Shown: positions 33,216-42,170, counted from the first letter of the stretch. The stretch: DNA of 42,170 bases from Caryophanales bacterium UBA6259 (GCA_002441135.1 DJVJ01000035.1:1-42170), one strand, 5' to 3'. Notes: generated by a model not told the origin, from the letters alone. A program made the numbers and translations.

Positions 33216-34352
33216 ATGCATTTTTTTATTGATAAAAATCAGTTAATTGATGCAATTCAACATGTTAATAAAGCAGTTTCCACTAAAACGACTATTCCAA
33301 TACTTACAGGGATTAAATTTGATCTCGCGTCTGATGGTTTAGTTTTGACCGGAAGTGACTCGGATATTTCTATTCAGGTATTTGTGCCGATCACTAAAAA
33401 TGATCAAGAAATTGTAAAAGTTATTAAACCAGGTAAAATAGTTTTACCAGCAAAATACATTGTAGATATTGTAAAAAAGCTTCCTGGCAGTGAAATAGAA
33501 TTTAGTCTAGTTGATACTTTTTCTGTATTGATCCGTTCTGCTTCCACTGAATTTAAGCTAAATGGATATGACCCAGAAGAATATCCTGAATTACCACAAA
33601 TAGAAGAGGATCAAGTTTTAACAATTAATAGTGACTTATTAAAAAGTATGATTCGTCAAACAATTTTTGCTGTTTCTACTCTAGAAAACAGACCTATTTT
33701 AACTGGAGTACTATGGAAATTAAACCAAGGTAAATTAAGCTTTGTTTCTACTGACTCTCACCGACTTTCAATGAGAGAAGCAAATGTTGAAGAAAATGGA
33801 TTAACGTTTGATAATGTAGTTGTACCAGGGAAAACTTTACAAGAGTTAACAAAAATTTTAGAAGATGATTCTATTCCAGTACATATCGTGGTAACAGATA
33901 ATCAGATTCTAGTTAAAATGGAAAATGTTTTATTTTACTCTCGTTTATTAGATGGAACATATCCTGATATTTCAAGAATTATTCCTGAAAAAGGAAAAAC
34001 AGTAATGACTGTAACAAAGCAGTCTTTATTAGATGCCATTGAAAGAGCAGCATTAATTGCTAAAAATGATAAAACGAATATTGTTAAACTTTCTATTTTA
34101 GAAGAGCTCTTGTTAGAAATTACTTCTAATTCTCCAGAAGTAGGTAAAGTTACTGAGCATATTAAGGTAAATCAATTAGATGGAGAAGCATTAAAAATTT
34201 CATTTAATGCAAAATATACATTAGAAGCATTAAAAGCAATGGATAGTCAAGAAATAAAAATTGAATTTACTGGGGCACTTAGTCCTTTTGTACTTAAACC
34301 AACTGACCATGATCGTATTTTGCATTTGATTTTACCAGTTAGAACATTTTAA
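33216..34352 (+). CDS. dnaN: DNA polymerase III beta subunit (sliding clamp)
   Basis: DnaN (378 aa) is the ring clamp that holds polymerase III and repair proteins on DNA. Three repeated clamp domains are seen, with VSTKTTIPILTGIKFDL near the start, SRPVLTG-like ENRPILTGVLWKL in the middle and the C-terminal LILPVRTF. I start at ATG 33216, giving MHFFIDKNQL, because GGAGGTAATT lies before it; an ATG at 33195 would add seven residues without a ribosome site. It follows the unwinding region and is 16 nt before yaaA. Confidence 0.97.
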   Translation: MHFFIDKNQLIDAIQHVNKAVSTKTTIPILTGIKFDLASDGLVLTGSDSDISIQVFVPITKNDQEIVKVIKPGKIVLPAKYIVDIVKKLPGSEIEFSLVDTFSVLIRSASTEFKLNGYDPEEYPELPQIEEDQVLTINSDLLKSMIRQTIFAVSTLENRPILTGVLWKLNQGKLSFVSTDSHRLSMREANVEENGLTFDNVVVPGKTLQELTKILEDDSIPVHIVVTDNQILVKMENVLFYSRLLDGTYPDISRIIPEKGKTVMTVTKQSLLDAIERAALIAKNDKTNIVKLSILEELLLEITSNSPEVGKVTEHIKVNQLDGEALKISFNAKYTLEALKAMDSQEIKIEFTGALSPFVLKPTDHDRILHLILPVRTF

Positions 34353-34368
34353 AAAAGGAGTTTTTTTC

Positions 34369-34587
34369 ATGGTAGAAGTAATGATTGACGCTGAGTTTAT
34401 TACCTTAGGTCAATTTTTAAAATTGGTTGATGTAATTGATTCAGGAGGAGCAGCAAAGTTTTTTCTGCAAGAAGAAAAAGTTATTGTAAACGACCAAGAA
34501 GAAAATCGTCGTGGCAGAAAGCTGTATGAAAATGATAGAATAGAAATTATTGGTTTTGGTAAATATGTGATAAAATTAAATCATTAG
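34369..34587 (+). CDS. yaaA: S4-domain protein YaaA
   Basis: A 72-aa S4-type RNA-binding protein: ITLGQFLKLVDVIDSGGAAKFFLQEEKVIVNDQEENRRGRKLYENDRIEI is split across the usual alpha-L fold. The family sits between dnaN and recF across Firmicutes; ribosome-linked roles are proposed. The site AAAGGAG precedes ATG. Confidence 0.93.
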   Translation: MVEVMIDAEFITLGQFLKLVDVIDSGGAAKFFLQEEKVIVNDQEENRRGRKLYENDRIEIIGFGKYVIKLNH

Positions 34588-34598
34588 GAGAAGATGTA

Positions 34599-35720
34599 AT
34601 GTTCATTCACCATCTTCAGTTGGTTCATTATCGTAATTATGAACAATTAGAATTAGCTTTTGATAATAAAATTAATATTTTTCAAGGATTTAATGCACAG
34701 GGAAAAACAAATGTTTTAGAAGCGATTTATATGGTAGCCCTTGCTAAATCACATCGTACATCAAAGGAAAAGGAATTGGTCCAATGGGGCCAATCTTTTT
34801 CTGTTATAAAAGCAGATATTGAAAAAAAGCATGGAAATTTAAAGCTAGAGATGCAGTTAAGCAACAAAGGAAAAAAAGCAAAAGTAAATCAATTAGAGCA
34901 AAGAAAGCTCAGCGATTATATTGGAACATTAAATATTGTGATGTTTGCTCCAGAGGATCTTAATTTAGTCAAAGGAAACCCTCAGCACAGAAGAAGATTT
35001 ATTGATATAGAGATTGGTCAAATAAGTCCATCATATCTTTATCAACTAACTCAGTATCAAAAGGTAGTTCAACAAAGAAACAATTTATTAAAGGATTTTC
35101 GTATGGACAAAAAGAATAAATTAGAGATGTTAGAAATCTATAATCTCCAATTAATTCAATATGGGACAAAAGTAATCAAAAAACGATTGGGATTCTTAGA
35201 AAAGCTAAATCATTGGGCAAAAGAAATTCATTTTGGAATTACAAGTCAAAAAGAAGAATTAGAAATTAGATACCAATCTTCTATCAGTAAGGAATTAATG
35301 GGTTTAGAAGATACGGAGATAAGTGAGTTGTATGAACAAAAGTTATTAAAGGTGAAGGAGCAGGAGCTAGAACGTGGTGTAAGTCTTGTAGGACCTCATC
35401 GGGATGATTTAGATTTCTATATTAATAGAATTAGTGTTCAGTCTTTTGGTTCACAAGGTCAACAAAGGAATACAGCTCTTTCTTTAAAATTAGCGGAAAT
35501 CGAATTAATTTATGAAGAAGTAGGAGAATATCCTATTTTATTACTGGATGATGTTTTATCCGAATTAGATTTTCAAAGACAAACTCAATTAATTCATACC
35601 ATCAGAGATAAAGTACAAACTTTTATCACGACAACAAGTACTGAAAGTATCGATGAAGAGACGTTAATGCAATCTTCATTATTTTATGTTGAAGCAGGTT
35701 TAATAAGGCGATTAAATTGA
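34599..35720 (+). CDS. recF: DNA replication and repair protein RecF
   Basis: RecF (373 aa) is an SMC-like ATPase that helps load RecA on gapped DNA. Walker A GFNAQGKT is at 30-37, the ABC signature FGSQGQQRN near residue 287 and Walker B ILLLDDVLSELD near 310; the middle is helical. A site AGGAG precedes ATG 12 nt after yaaA. remB follows. Confidence 0.96.
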   Translation: MFIHHLQLVHYRNYEQLELAFDNKINIFQGFNAQGKTNVLEAIYMVALAKSHRTSKEKELVQWGQSFSVIKADIEKKHGNLKLEMQLSNKGKKAKVNQLEQRKLSDYIGTLNIVMFAPEDLNLVKGNPQHRRRFIDIEIGQISPSYLYQLTQYQKVVQQRNNLLKDFRMDKKNKLEMLEIYNLQLIQYGTKVIKKRLGFLEKLNHWAKEIHFGITSQKEELEIRYQSSISKELMGLEDTEISELYEQKLLKVKEQELERGVSLVGPHRDDLDFYINRISVQSFGSQGQQRNTALSLKLAEIELIYEEVGEYPILLLDDVLSELDFQRQTQLIHTIRDKVQTFITTTSTESIDEETLMQSSLFYVEAGLIRRLN

Positions 35721-35731
35721 GGTGAGTGGAG

Positions 35732-36028
35732 ATGTTTATGCACATTGGTGGTGATGTTGTGATCAGTACCAAAGAAGTTATTGCAATCATAGATATTAGT
35801 TTTTCAGATGGTGTTGATAAAAAGGTACAAGATTTTTTAGAACGAGTAGAAAATGAACACAGTGTGGATAAAATAGGGAATAATGAAGAATTAAAATCAC
35901 TCATTATTACTACCAATAAAATGTATTATACTCCAATTTCCTCTTATACCTTAAAGAAGCGAGCGAATATATTTTTTTCCCAGGAAAATTACTTGATAAA
36001 AAAAGGGATTAGAAATGGAAGGGATTAA
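35732..36028 (+). CDS. remB: Extracellular matrix regulator RemB-like protein (YaaB)
   Basis: A 98-aa member of the RemB/DUF370 family, which in B. subtilis promotes matrix gene expression. It begins MFMHIGGDVVISTKEVIAIID, close to the family's M-hydrophobic-H-hG pattern, and later has SYTLKKRANIFF. I chose ATG 35732 (GAGGTG 7 nt upstream) over an overlapping GTG at 35726. The gene ends 1 nt before gyrB. The DNA-binding role is by analogy. Confidence 0.85.
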   Translation: MFMHIGGDVVISTKEVIAIIDISFSDGVDKKVQDFLERVENEHSVDKIGNNEELKSLIITTNKMYYTPISSYTLKKRANIFFSQENYLIKKGIRNGRD

Positions 36029-36029
36029 T

Positions 36030-37943
36030 ATGCTAACACAACAGCAAAACCAATATGATGAAAATCAAATACAGGTCCTTGAAGGATTAGAAGCAGTAAG
36101 AAAAAGACCAGGGATGTATATCGGTTCAACCAGTGAAAGAGGATTACACCATTTAGTTTGGGAAGTTGTAGATAATAGTATTGATGAAGCATTAGCAGGT
36201 TTTTGTGATCATATTCAAGTAATAATTGAAGACGGAAATAGTGTTAAAGTTATTGATAATGGAAGAGGTATCCCAGTTGGAATACATCCTAAAATGGGAA
36301 GACCTGCTGTTGAAGTTGCTTTAACTGTTCTACATGCCGGTGGTAAATTTGGAGGAGAAGGCTATAAGGTCTCTGGTGGTTTGCACGGTGTAGGTGTATC
36401 CGTAGTTAATGCGTTATCTGAATGGGTAGAAGTGGTTGTAAAACGAGAAGGAAAGGTGCATCAACAACGATATCAGCGTGGGATTCCAGAATATGATTTA
36501 AAGGTAATTGGTGATTCAGAAGAAACTGGTACAACTGTTACTTTTAAGCCGGATTCTGAAATTTTTACAGAAACAACAGAATATAATTACGATACCTTAA
36601 AGAATAGACTTAGAGAATTAGCTTTCTTAAATAAAGGGATCAAAATTGACTTAATTGATGAACGTGGTGAAGGTAAAAAGGATAGCTTTAAATTTGATGG
36701 TGGTATTATTTCTTTTGTTGAATTTCTAAACAAAAATAAGGATCCTTTACACAATGAACCAATTTATGTTGAGGGCAATAAAGAAAATGTAGAAGTGGAA
36801 GTTTCATTACAATACAATGATAGCTATACTAGCAATATTCTATCTTTCGCTAACAATATAAACACCCATGAAGGTGGAACTCACGAATCTGGATTTAAAA
36901 GTGCGCTTACTAGAGTCTTAAATGATTATGCACGTAAAAACAATTTATTAAAGGAACAGGATTCCAATTTAACAGGGGATGATGTTAGAGAAGGTTTAAC
37001 TGCAGTTATCAGTGTTAAAATTGCTAATCCTCAGTTTGAAGGACAAACAAAAACGAAATTAGGAAATAGTGAAGTTAGGGGAGTAACAGAATCCCTTTTT
37101 GCTGATAAATTATCAATTTTCCTAGATGAGAATCCTTCAGTTGCCAAAAAGGTCATTGAAAAGGGTTTATTAGCAGCAAGAGCAAGAGATGCTGCAAGAA
37201 AGGCAAGGGAGCTTACAAGAAGAAAGAATGCGCTTGAAGTAAGTTCACTACCAGGTAAGCTTGCTGATTGCTCTGCAAAAGACCCATCCATTAGTGAGGT
37301 ATACATTGTTGAGGGAGATTCTGCGGGCGGTTCTGCTAAACAAGGAAGAGACCGACATTTCCAAGCAATATTACCTTTAAGAGGTAAAATTATTAACGTT
37401 GAAAAAGCTCGTTTAGACAAAATCTTTGCTAATGAAGAAATTAGAGCAATGATTACTGCACTTGGGACAGGTATTGGAGAAGCCTTTGATATTTCTAAGT
37501 TGAGATATCATAAAATTGTAATTATGACCGATGCTGACGTTGACGGCGCTCATATTCGTACCTTATTATTAACCTTCTTTTTTAGATATATGAAGGATTT
37601 AATTGAAAATGGACATATTTATATTGCCCAACCACCACTTTATAAGGTTCAACAAGGAAAAACCATTCGTTATGCATATAGTGATAAAGAATTAGAAAAA
37701 GTGAAAAATGAAATGGGGAATCGTGAACCAAGTATTCAACGATATAAAGGTTTGGGAGAAATGAATCCTACTCAGCTATGGGAAACTACAATGGATCCAG
37801 AGAGTAGAACTTTATTACAGGTAAGCCTGCAGGATGCATCGGATGCTGATAGTGTTTTTGAAACCTTAATGGGTGATAAAGTTGAACCAAGACGGGAATT
37901 TATCCAGGAACATGCTAAATATGTACGTAATTTAGATATTTAA
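36030..37943 (+). CDS. gyrB: DNA gyrase subunit B
   Basis: GyrB (637 aa) is the ATPase half of gyrase, which puts negative supercoils into DNA. The GHKL ATPase domain (about 15-220) has DNSIDEALAG and the loops GRGIPVGIHP and GLHGVGVSVVNALSE; the transducer follows; the Toprim domain has EGDSAGGSAKQGRDR and the DADVDGAHI metal site; the C-terminal piece includes QRYKGLGEMNP. I start at ATG 36030 (AAGGG upstream); an ATG at 36015 overlaps remB. gyrA follows after 91 nt. Confidence 0.97.
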   Translation: MLTQQQNQYDENQIQVLEGLEAVRKRPGMYIGSTSERGLHHLVWEVVDNSIDEALAGFCDHIQVIIEDGNSVKVIDNGRGIPVGIHPKMGRPAVEVALTVLHAGGKFGGEGYKVSGGLHGVGVSVVNALSEWVEVVVKREGKVHQQRYQRGIPEYDLKVIGDSEETGTTVTFKPDSEIFTETTEYNYDTLKNRLRELAFLNKGIKIDLIDERGEGKKDSFKFDGGIISFVEFLNKNKDPLHNEPIYVEGNKENVEVEVSLQYNDSYTSNILSFANNINTHEGGTHESGFKSALTRVLNDYARKNNLLKEQDSNLTGDDVREGLTAVISVKIANPQFEGQTKTKLGNSEVRGVTESLFADKLSIFLDENPSVAKKVIEKGLLAARARDAARKARELTRRKNALEVSSLPGKLADCSAKDPSISEVYIVEGDSAGGSAKQGRDRHFQAILPLRGKIINVEKARLDKIFANEEIRAMITALGTGIGEAFDISKLRYHKIVIMTDADVDGAHIRTLLLTFFFRYMKDLIENGHIYIAQPPLYKVQQGKTIRYAYSDKELEKVKNEMGNREPSIQRYKGLGEMNPTQLWETTMDPESRTLLQVSLQDASDADSVFETLMGDKVEPRREFIQEHAKYVRNLDI

Positions 37944-38034
37944 TCTAATAATCAATTTAATTTAGAAAGAATCCCTTTTCGATAATAGATATTACAGCGA
38001 GCTAAGCATATTTTAGGGGACGGAGGTCACATTA

Positions 38035-40533
38035 ATGCCTGAATCAAACTCAAGAGTTAAAGAAATAAATATCAGCCAGGAAATGAAAAACTCCTTTATT
38101 GATTATGCAATGAGTGTAATCGTAAGTAGAGCTTTGCCTGATGTTAGAGATGGTTTAAAACCAGTACATCGTAGGATTCTTTATGCGATGAACGAGTTGG
38201 GTATGACATCAGATAAACCACATAAAAAGTCTGCGCGTATTGTGGGTGAAGTAATTGGTAAATACCATCCACACGGTGATTCAGCCGTTTATGAAACCAT
38301 GGTAAGGATGGCACAGGACTTTTCTTATCGTTATCCTCTAGTAGATGGCCATGGAAACTTTGGATCCATTGATGGGGACTCTGCAGCAGCTATGCGTTAT
38401 ACAGAGGCAAGAATGTCCAAAATCTCCTCTGAATTATTAAGAGACATTAATAAAGAAACGATTGATTTTGGCGATAACTATGATGGTTCTGAAAGAGAGC
38501 CACTAGTAATGCCTGCGAGATTCCCTAATTTATTAGTTAATGGTGCATCTGGTATTGCTGTAGGAATGGCAACCAATATTCCGCCTCATCAATTAGGAGA
38601 AGTTATTGATGGAGTCATTCAATTAATTCAAGATCCAGAAACCGAAATTGCAGAACTAATGAAAATTGTTAAAGGCCCAGACTTTCCTACTGGAGGCATT
38701 ATCTTAGGAAAAGATGGAATTAAAAAAGCTTATGAAACAGGTAAGGGTTCAGTAGTTATAAGAGCCAAAGCCTTTATAGAAGAGATGAATAACGGCAAAA
38801 GCCGAATTGTCGTGGAGGAAATACCTTATCAAGTTAATAAAGCTAGACTGATTGAAAAAATTGCAGAGCTAGTTAGAGATAAAAAAATTGAAGGTATTAC
38901 TGATTTGCGAGATGAATCCGATCGTAATGGCTTAAGAATAGTGATTGAGTTAAGAAGAGATGTTAATGCCAATGTGATATTGAATAATCTTTATAAACAA
39001 ACTTCCTTACAAACCTCTTTTGGAATCAATACATTAGCATTAGTGGATGGACAGCCAAAGGTATTAAATTTAAAGCAAGTTTTATCACACTATCTTGATC
39101 ATCAAAAAGTAGTTATTCGTAGAAGAACAGAATTTGATTTGAGAAAAGCAGAAGCAAGAGCTCATATTTTAGAAGGATTAAAAATCGCTTTAGATCACCT
39201 TGATGAGGTTATCCGTTTAATTCGTTCTTCTCAAACTGCTGAAGAAGCAAAAAATGGGTTAATGAATAGCTTTGAGCTAACTGAAATTCAAGCCCAAGCG
39301 ATTTTAGATATGAGATTACAACGTTTAACTGGTTTAGAGCGGGAAAAAGTTGAAAATGAGTTAAAAGAATTAATGTTGAAAATTGCTGAGTTAAAAGCAA
39401 TCTTAGCAGACGAGCAAAAAATATTAGCAATTATCCGTGAAGAGCTTCTAGAAGTCAAAGAAAAGTTTAATGATGAAAGAAGAACAGTGATTAGTAGAAG
39501 CACCGAGGAAATAGAGGATGAGGATTTAATTCCAGAAGAAGAAGTAGTAATTATGATTACCCATCATGGTTATGTAAAACGTCTTCCAATCTCAACTTAT
39601 CGAAGTCAAAAAAGGGGAGGAAAAGGCGTTACAGGAATGGGGACAAAGGAAGATGATTTTGTTCGTCATCTCTTTATTACCAATTCGCATAACTATATCA
39701 TGTTCTTTACCAATAAAGGGAAAGTATATCGTTTAAAGGCTTACGAGATTCCTGAACTAGGTAGAGCAGCAAAGGGAACGCCTATTATTAATTTAATACA
39801 GATTGAAAAAGGGGAATGGATTAATGCTGTATTCCCAATTCGAGAATATACAGAGGACCATAACCTATTCTTTGCAACTTCAAACGGAATTGTAAAGAAA
39901 TCCTTACTGTCTGATTACGCCAATATCCGTAAAGGTGGCTTAATTGCAATTAATTTAAGAGATAATGATGAACTAATTGGTGTTAAGCTTACAGATGGCA
40001 ATCAAGAAATTATTATGGGAACAAGATTAGGACAATCCATCCGTTTCTCTGAAAAAGATGTAAGGGTCATGGGACGAAGTGCAACAGGGGTAAAAGGGAT
40101 TCAATTAGACCCAGATGATTTAGTCATTGGAATGGATATCATTAAAGATGACCACGACATATTAATTGTTACAGAAAAGGGTTATGGTAAACGAACACCA
40201 GGATCAGAATACCGTAGTCAAACACGTGGTGGCAAAGGAATCAAAACTTTAAATGTAACAAAGAAAAATGGCAAAATCGTTGGATTAAAGGTAGTAAGTG
40301 TTGATGATGATCTAATGATTGTTACAACTAGTGCAATGGTTATCCGTCTAAATATGAGTAATATTTCCTTAATTGGCCGTTACACTCAAGGAGTTAGGTT
40401 AATTAATATAAAAGATGATGATGCTGTAGCAACAGTCGCTAGAATAAATTCAGATGATATTGAAGTGGAAGCTGATTCAGAAGATACAGAAGATATCATG
40501 GAGAAAAATGAAACCGACTCAGATTTAGATTGA
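38035..40533 (+). CDS. gyrA: DNA gyrase subunit A
   Basis: GyrA (832 aa) cuts and rejoins DNA for gyrase. The catalytic tyrosine is Y122 (RYTEARMS). The quinolone region reads GKYHPHGDSAVYE with S83 and E87, the residues usual in quinolone-sensitive Gram-positive gyrases. The breakage-reunion domain (about 10-490) is followed by the six-bladed C-terminal DNA-wrapping domain (about 500-810), in which the GyrA box QKRGGKG (about 523-529) and similar QTRGGKG are visible, and an acidic tail. The site GGAGGTCAC precedes ATG. A terminator follows. Confidence 0.97.
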   Translation: MPESNSRVKEINISQEMKNSFIDYAMSVIVSRALPDVRDGLKPVHRRILYAMNELGMTSDKPHKKSARIVGEVIGKYHPHGDSAVYETMVRMAQDFSYRYPLVDGHGNFGSIDGDSAAAMRYTEARMSKISSELLRDINKETIDFGDNYDGSEREPLVMPARFPNLLVNGASGIAVGMATNIPPHQLGEVIDGVIQLIQDPETEIAELMKIVKGPDFPTGGIILGKDGIKKAYETGKGSVVIRAKAFIEEMNNGKSRIVVEEIPYQVNKARLIEKIAELVRDKKIEGITDLRDESDRNGLRIVIELRRDVNANVILNNLYKQTSLQTSFGINTLALVDGQPKVLNLKQVLSHYLDHQKVVIRRRTEFDLRKAEARAHILEGLKIALDHLDEVIRLIRSSQTAEEAKNGLMNSFELTEIQAQAILDMRLQRLTGLEREKVENELKELMLKIAELKAILADEQKILAIIREELLEVKEKFNDERRTVISRSTEEIEDEDLIPEEEVVIMITHHGYVKRLPISTYRSQKRGGKGVTGMGTKEDDFVRHLFITNSHNYIMFFTNKGKVYRLKAYEIPELGRAAKGTPIINLIQIEKGEWINAVFPIREYTEDHNLFFATSNGIVKKSLLSDYANIRKGGLIAINLRDNDELIGVKLTDGNQEIIMGTRLGQSIRFSEKDVRVMGRSATGVKGIQLDPDDLVIGMDIIKDDHDILIVTEKGYGKRTPGSEYRSQTRGGKGIKTLNVTKKNGKIVGLKVVSVDDDLMIVTTSAMVIRLNMSNISLIGRYTQGVRLINIKDDDAVATVARINSDDIEVEADSEDTEDIMEKNETDSDLD

Positions 40534-40570
40534 TATTTTTGATAAAATCAATAAAAGCAAATTTACAAAA

Positions 40571-40608
40571 AAGGGTCTATTAATTTTAATTAATGGACTC
40601 TTTTTTTC
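40571..40608 (+). terminator. Terminator after gyrA
   Basis: A 15-bp stem with two G-T pairs (arms 40571-40585 and 40588-40602; AAGGGTCTATTAATT pairs with AATTAATGGACTCTT) is followed by a T run. It ends the plus-strand replication/gyrase run. Confidence 0.88.
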
Positions 40609-40677
40609 TCCACCTATAGAGATTTTTACATTATAATAAGGATAAAGATTCCAATCAATGGGTCAAGGAGAATGAAA

Positions 40678-41790
40678 ATGGGGATAAAAGAAATACATAT
40701 TAGTAAATTTAAACCAAGTTTAAAATTAGCTGAAGATATATATAGTTCGTTAGGTGGTATTTTATATAGAAAAGGAACAACTCTTAAAGAAAAAGATAAT
40801 GAGATATTAAAGGCTTTTGGAGTTTTAAAATTTAAAATAGAAGAAGGTAAGCTAATAAATAAAATTGAAGAACGTGATAATAAAGAGTGCCAGTCTACTG
40901 ATGATGAAGAAAAACCAAATGAAGCTCAACACGATAAGAAAATAACGCTCTTCCAAAGGGAATTTCATCAAGGCACTGTTACTATTGATAAACTCCTAAA
41001 AGCAGCAAGAGGTAAAACTGATGTGTCGATATTAGAGTTGAGAGAAGCTATTCAACCATTAATAGATAAATTAAATACCGACCCAAAACAATTATTAACT
41101 ATTAATAGCAGTTTATTTAAATTAGAACAATACCAAAGCTATCATTCATTATTTGTGGGTTTAATGTCTTACTTACTCGCTAAATGGCTAGAGCTTGATA
41201 AAAATGAATGGATGCCAATAGCTTTAGCTGGTGTTCTCCATGATATAGGTATGAGTAGGGTTCCAGATCAGATTACATTCAATAAGGGCAAATTAAACCA
41301 TTACGAACTAGCGGAAATCAAAAAACATCCCGTATATGGTTACGAAATATTAAAAGAAACAATTGGTTTAAATAAAGGTACATTACTAGCTGTTCTTCAA
41401 CATCATGAAAGAGAAGACGGAAGCGGCTACCCACTGAAATTAAAAAAAGAACAAATACATAATTATGCTAAAATTATTGCAATTGCAGATGTTTTCCATG
41501 CAATGATTTCTAGAAGAACCTATAGATCTGGATATACGATTTTCAATACATTAGAACATTTATTAAGAGAAGGCTATCAAAAACTAGATATGAAGTATGT
41601 CCACATCCTTGTTCAAAAGATTTCTCAATTTACCCTTAGTGAAAAGGTACGTTTGAATGATGGAAGACAAGGAGTTGTTATGTTTATTGATCAGCATTAT
41701 CCAACTAAACCTTGGGTGAAAGTAGGAAATGACATTATTAATTTAATCAATGAAAAAACAATATTTATAAAGGAAATTGAAATAATTTAG
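40678..41790 (+). CDS. HD-GYP domain protein (putative cyclic-di-GMP phosphodiesterase)
   Basis: A 370-aa cytoplasmic protein. The first 130 residues (start MGIKEIHISKFKPSLKLAEDIYSS) form a regulatory part without a recognised fold, including a charged linker at about 60-90; the HD-GYP domain covers about 145-320. Metal and catalytic residues are present: H156, H188-D189, H217, H242-H243, D271, and DGSGYP at 247-252. The lysine that normally follows HDxG is M192. HD-GYP enzymes open c-di-GMP; whether this one does is not proved. I chose ATG 40678 (AAGGAG 7 nt upstream); ATG 40672 abuts that site. It lies between gyrA and an rRNA operon. Confidence 0.85.
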   Translation: MGIKEIHISKFKPSLKLAEDIYSSLGGILYRKGTTLKEKDNEILKAFGVLKFKIEEGKLINKIEERDNKECQSTDDEEKPNEAQHDKKITLFQREFHQGTVTIDKLLKAARGKTDVSILELREAIQPLIDKLNTDPKQLLTINSSLFKLEQYQSYHSLFVGLMSYLLAKWLELDKNEWMPIALAGVLHDIGMSRVPDQITFNKGKLNHYELAEIKKHPVYGYEILKETIGLNKGTLLAVLQHHEREDGSGYPLKLKKEQIHNYAKIIAIADVFHAMISRRTYRSGYTIFNTLEHLLREGYQKLDMKYVHILVQKISQFTLSEKVRLNDGRQGVVMFIDQHYPTKPWVKVGNDIINLINEKTIFIKEIEII

Positions 41791-41843
41791 AGCATAATAG
41801 GAAAACATAATACTATTGCATATAATAATAATTCTAAATAAGA

Positions 41844-41873
41844 TTGACAAAACTAGATTCTATCTGTTATTAT
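41844..41873 (+). promoter_or_regulatory. rRNA promoter P1
   Basis: TTGACA (41844-41849), 18 nt and TATTAT (41868-41873) with upstream TGT. GTCGCT follows at 41881-41886, as it also does after P2. The region 41791-42170 holds no gene; it is the rRNA promoter and leader. Confidence 0.8.
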
Positions 41874-41966
41874 AGATTTTGTCGCTTCGGGAGATAATCT
41901 CACTGATAGCGATTAATCAAATAAATTATCTTTTAAACAAATGTTGAAAAATGTTTTAAAAAAACA

Positions 41967-41996
41967 TTGACAAACATTATTGATTTATGATAAGAT
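41967..41996 (+). promoter_or_regulatory. rRNA promoter P2
   Basis: TTGACA (41967-41972), 18 nt and TAAGAT (41991-41996), an imperfect -10, followed by GTCGCT at 42004-42009. Tandem promoters are typical of Bacillus rRNA operons. Confidence 0.75.
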
Positions 41997-42029
41997 ATTA
42001 TTTGTCGCTGCGAGATGGTGACGCGAAAT

Positions 42030-42044
42030 TGTTCTTTGAAAACT
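42030..42044 (+). promoter_or_regulatory. boxA-type antitermination element of the rRNA leader
   Basis: TGTTCTTTGAAAACT is the standard Bacillus rRNA-leader boxA, bound by the Nus antitermination complex. It shows that the 16S gene lies just beyond the right edge. Confidence 0.9.
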
Positions 42045-42067
42045 AAACAGTGTAATGCTAAGCGAGC

Positions 42068-42163
42068 CCTTCAATTTTATTGAAGGACAACAAACAAGCC
42101 AAGGATCATCGATTAAGTTCGCAACATCCGTGTTGCAACATCGATGTTAGCACATCCATGTGC
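42068..42163 (+). repeat. Row of small hairpins in the rRNA leader
   Basis: CCTTCAAT-TTT-ATTGAAGG (42068-42086), GCAACA-TCCG-TGTTGC (42121-42136), the palindrome AACATCGATGTT (42137-42148) and GCACAT-CC-ATGTGC (42150-42163). The last three share an ACATC...TGT pattern and sit almost edge to edge. They may take part in leader folding or RNase III processing, which is inferred. Confidence 0.65.
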
Positions 42164-42170
42164 ATATCAA

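Noticed and set aside
37031..37420. 129-codon open frame on the minus strand
   Set aside because: Antisense to the gyrB Toprim region, which is under strong protein-level constraint; no promoter or ribosome site.
1..42170. Insertion sequences, prophage, CRISPR arrays, riboswitches or T-boxes
   Set aside because: No transposase, integrase, direct-repeat array or recognisable riboswitch or T-box core was found in the intergenic regions; all sizeable gaps are explained by promoters, terminators, oriC or the rRNA leader.

Overview
This window carries the replication-origin region of an AT-rich, spore-forming member of the Bacillales. The gene order purA, dnaB, rplI, gdpP, rpsR-ssb-rpsF, ychF, parB-parA-noc, rsmG-mnmG-mnmE, jag-yidC-yidD-rnpA-rpmH, dnaA-dnaN-yaaA-recF-remB-gyrB-gyrA matches the Bacillus subtilis origin. 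YyaC, SpoIIIJ-type YidC, Jag, Noc, RemB and a Spo0A-like box beside oriC all point to an endospore former. I cannot name the genus from sequence alone.

Strand layout: almost every gene left of about 31.2 kb is on the minus strand and every gene right of about 31.6 kb is on the plus strand, so transcription diverges from oriC along both replication forks. The one clear exception is yyaC (plus strand, left arm). The window runs from the 5' part of a tRNA-Glu gene (position 1) to the leader of an rRNA operon at the right end; the 16S gene is not reached.

Left arm: a tRNA-Lys/tRNA-Glu unit; purA with its own promoter and PurR-type boxes; a unit of MazG-like, yybS, gdpP, rplI and dnaB; the S6-SSB-S18 operon; ychF; a DUF485/ActP acetate-symporter pair behind a palindrome-covered promoter; a run of yyaE (molybdopterin enzyme), yyzM, an MscS channel, a PlsC acyltransferase and a YkvI transporter; yyaC; then a lipid kinase, bactofilin, M23 peptidase, DUF4446, DUF554 and a cysteine-desulfurase-like enzyme. 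Next come the chromosome segregation genes parB, parA and noc with two perfect parS sites, then tRNA modification (mnmG, mnmE), rRNA methylation (rsmG) and the membrane insertion/RNase P/L34 cluster.

Origin: oriC is bipartite. A cluster of DnaA boxes with a consensus Spo0A box and a 22-bp palindrome lies upstream of dnaA. A second cluster lies between dnaA and dnaN, followed by GCCC, a run of six TTA/CTA triplets (DnaA-trio-like) and an AT-rich stretch, which is the likely unwinding site.

Right arm: dnaA, dnaN, yaaA, recF, remB, gyrB and gyrA, a strong terminator, an HD-GYP protein, and tandem rRNA promoters with a boxA-type leader and a row of small hairpins.

I see no insertion sequence, prophage, CRISPR array, clear pseudogene or frameshift. 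The less ordinary material is in regulatory DNA (oriC, the actP promoter, the rRNA leader) and in the accessory block at about 9.3-21.9 kb.
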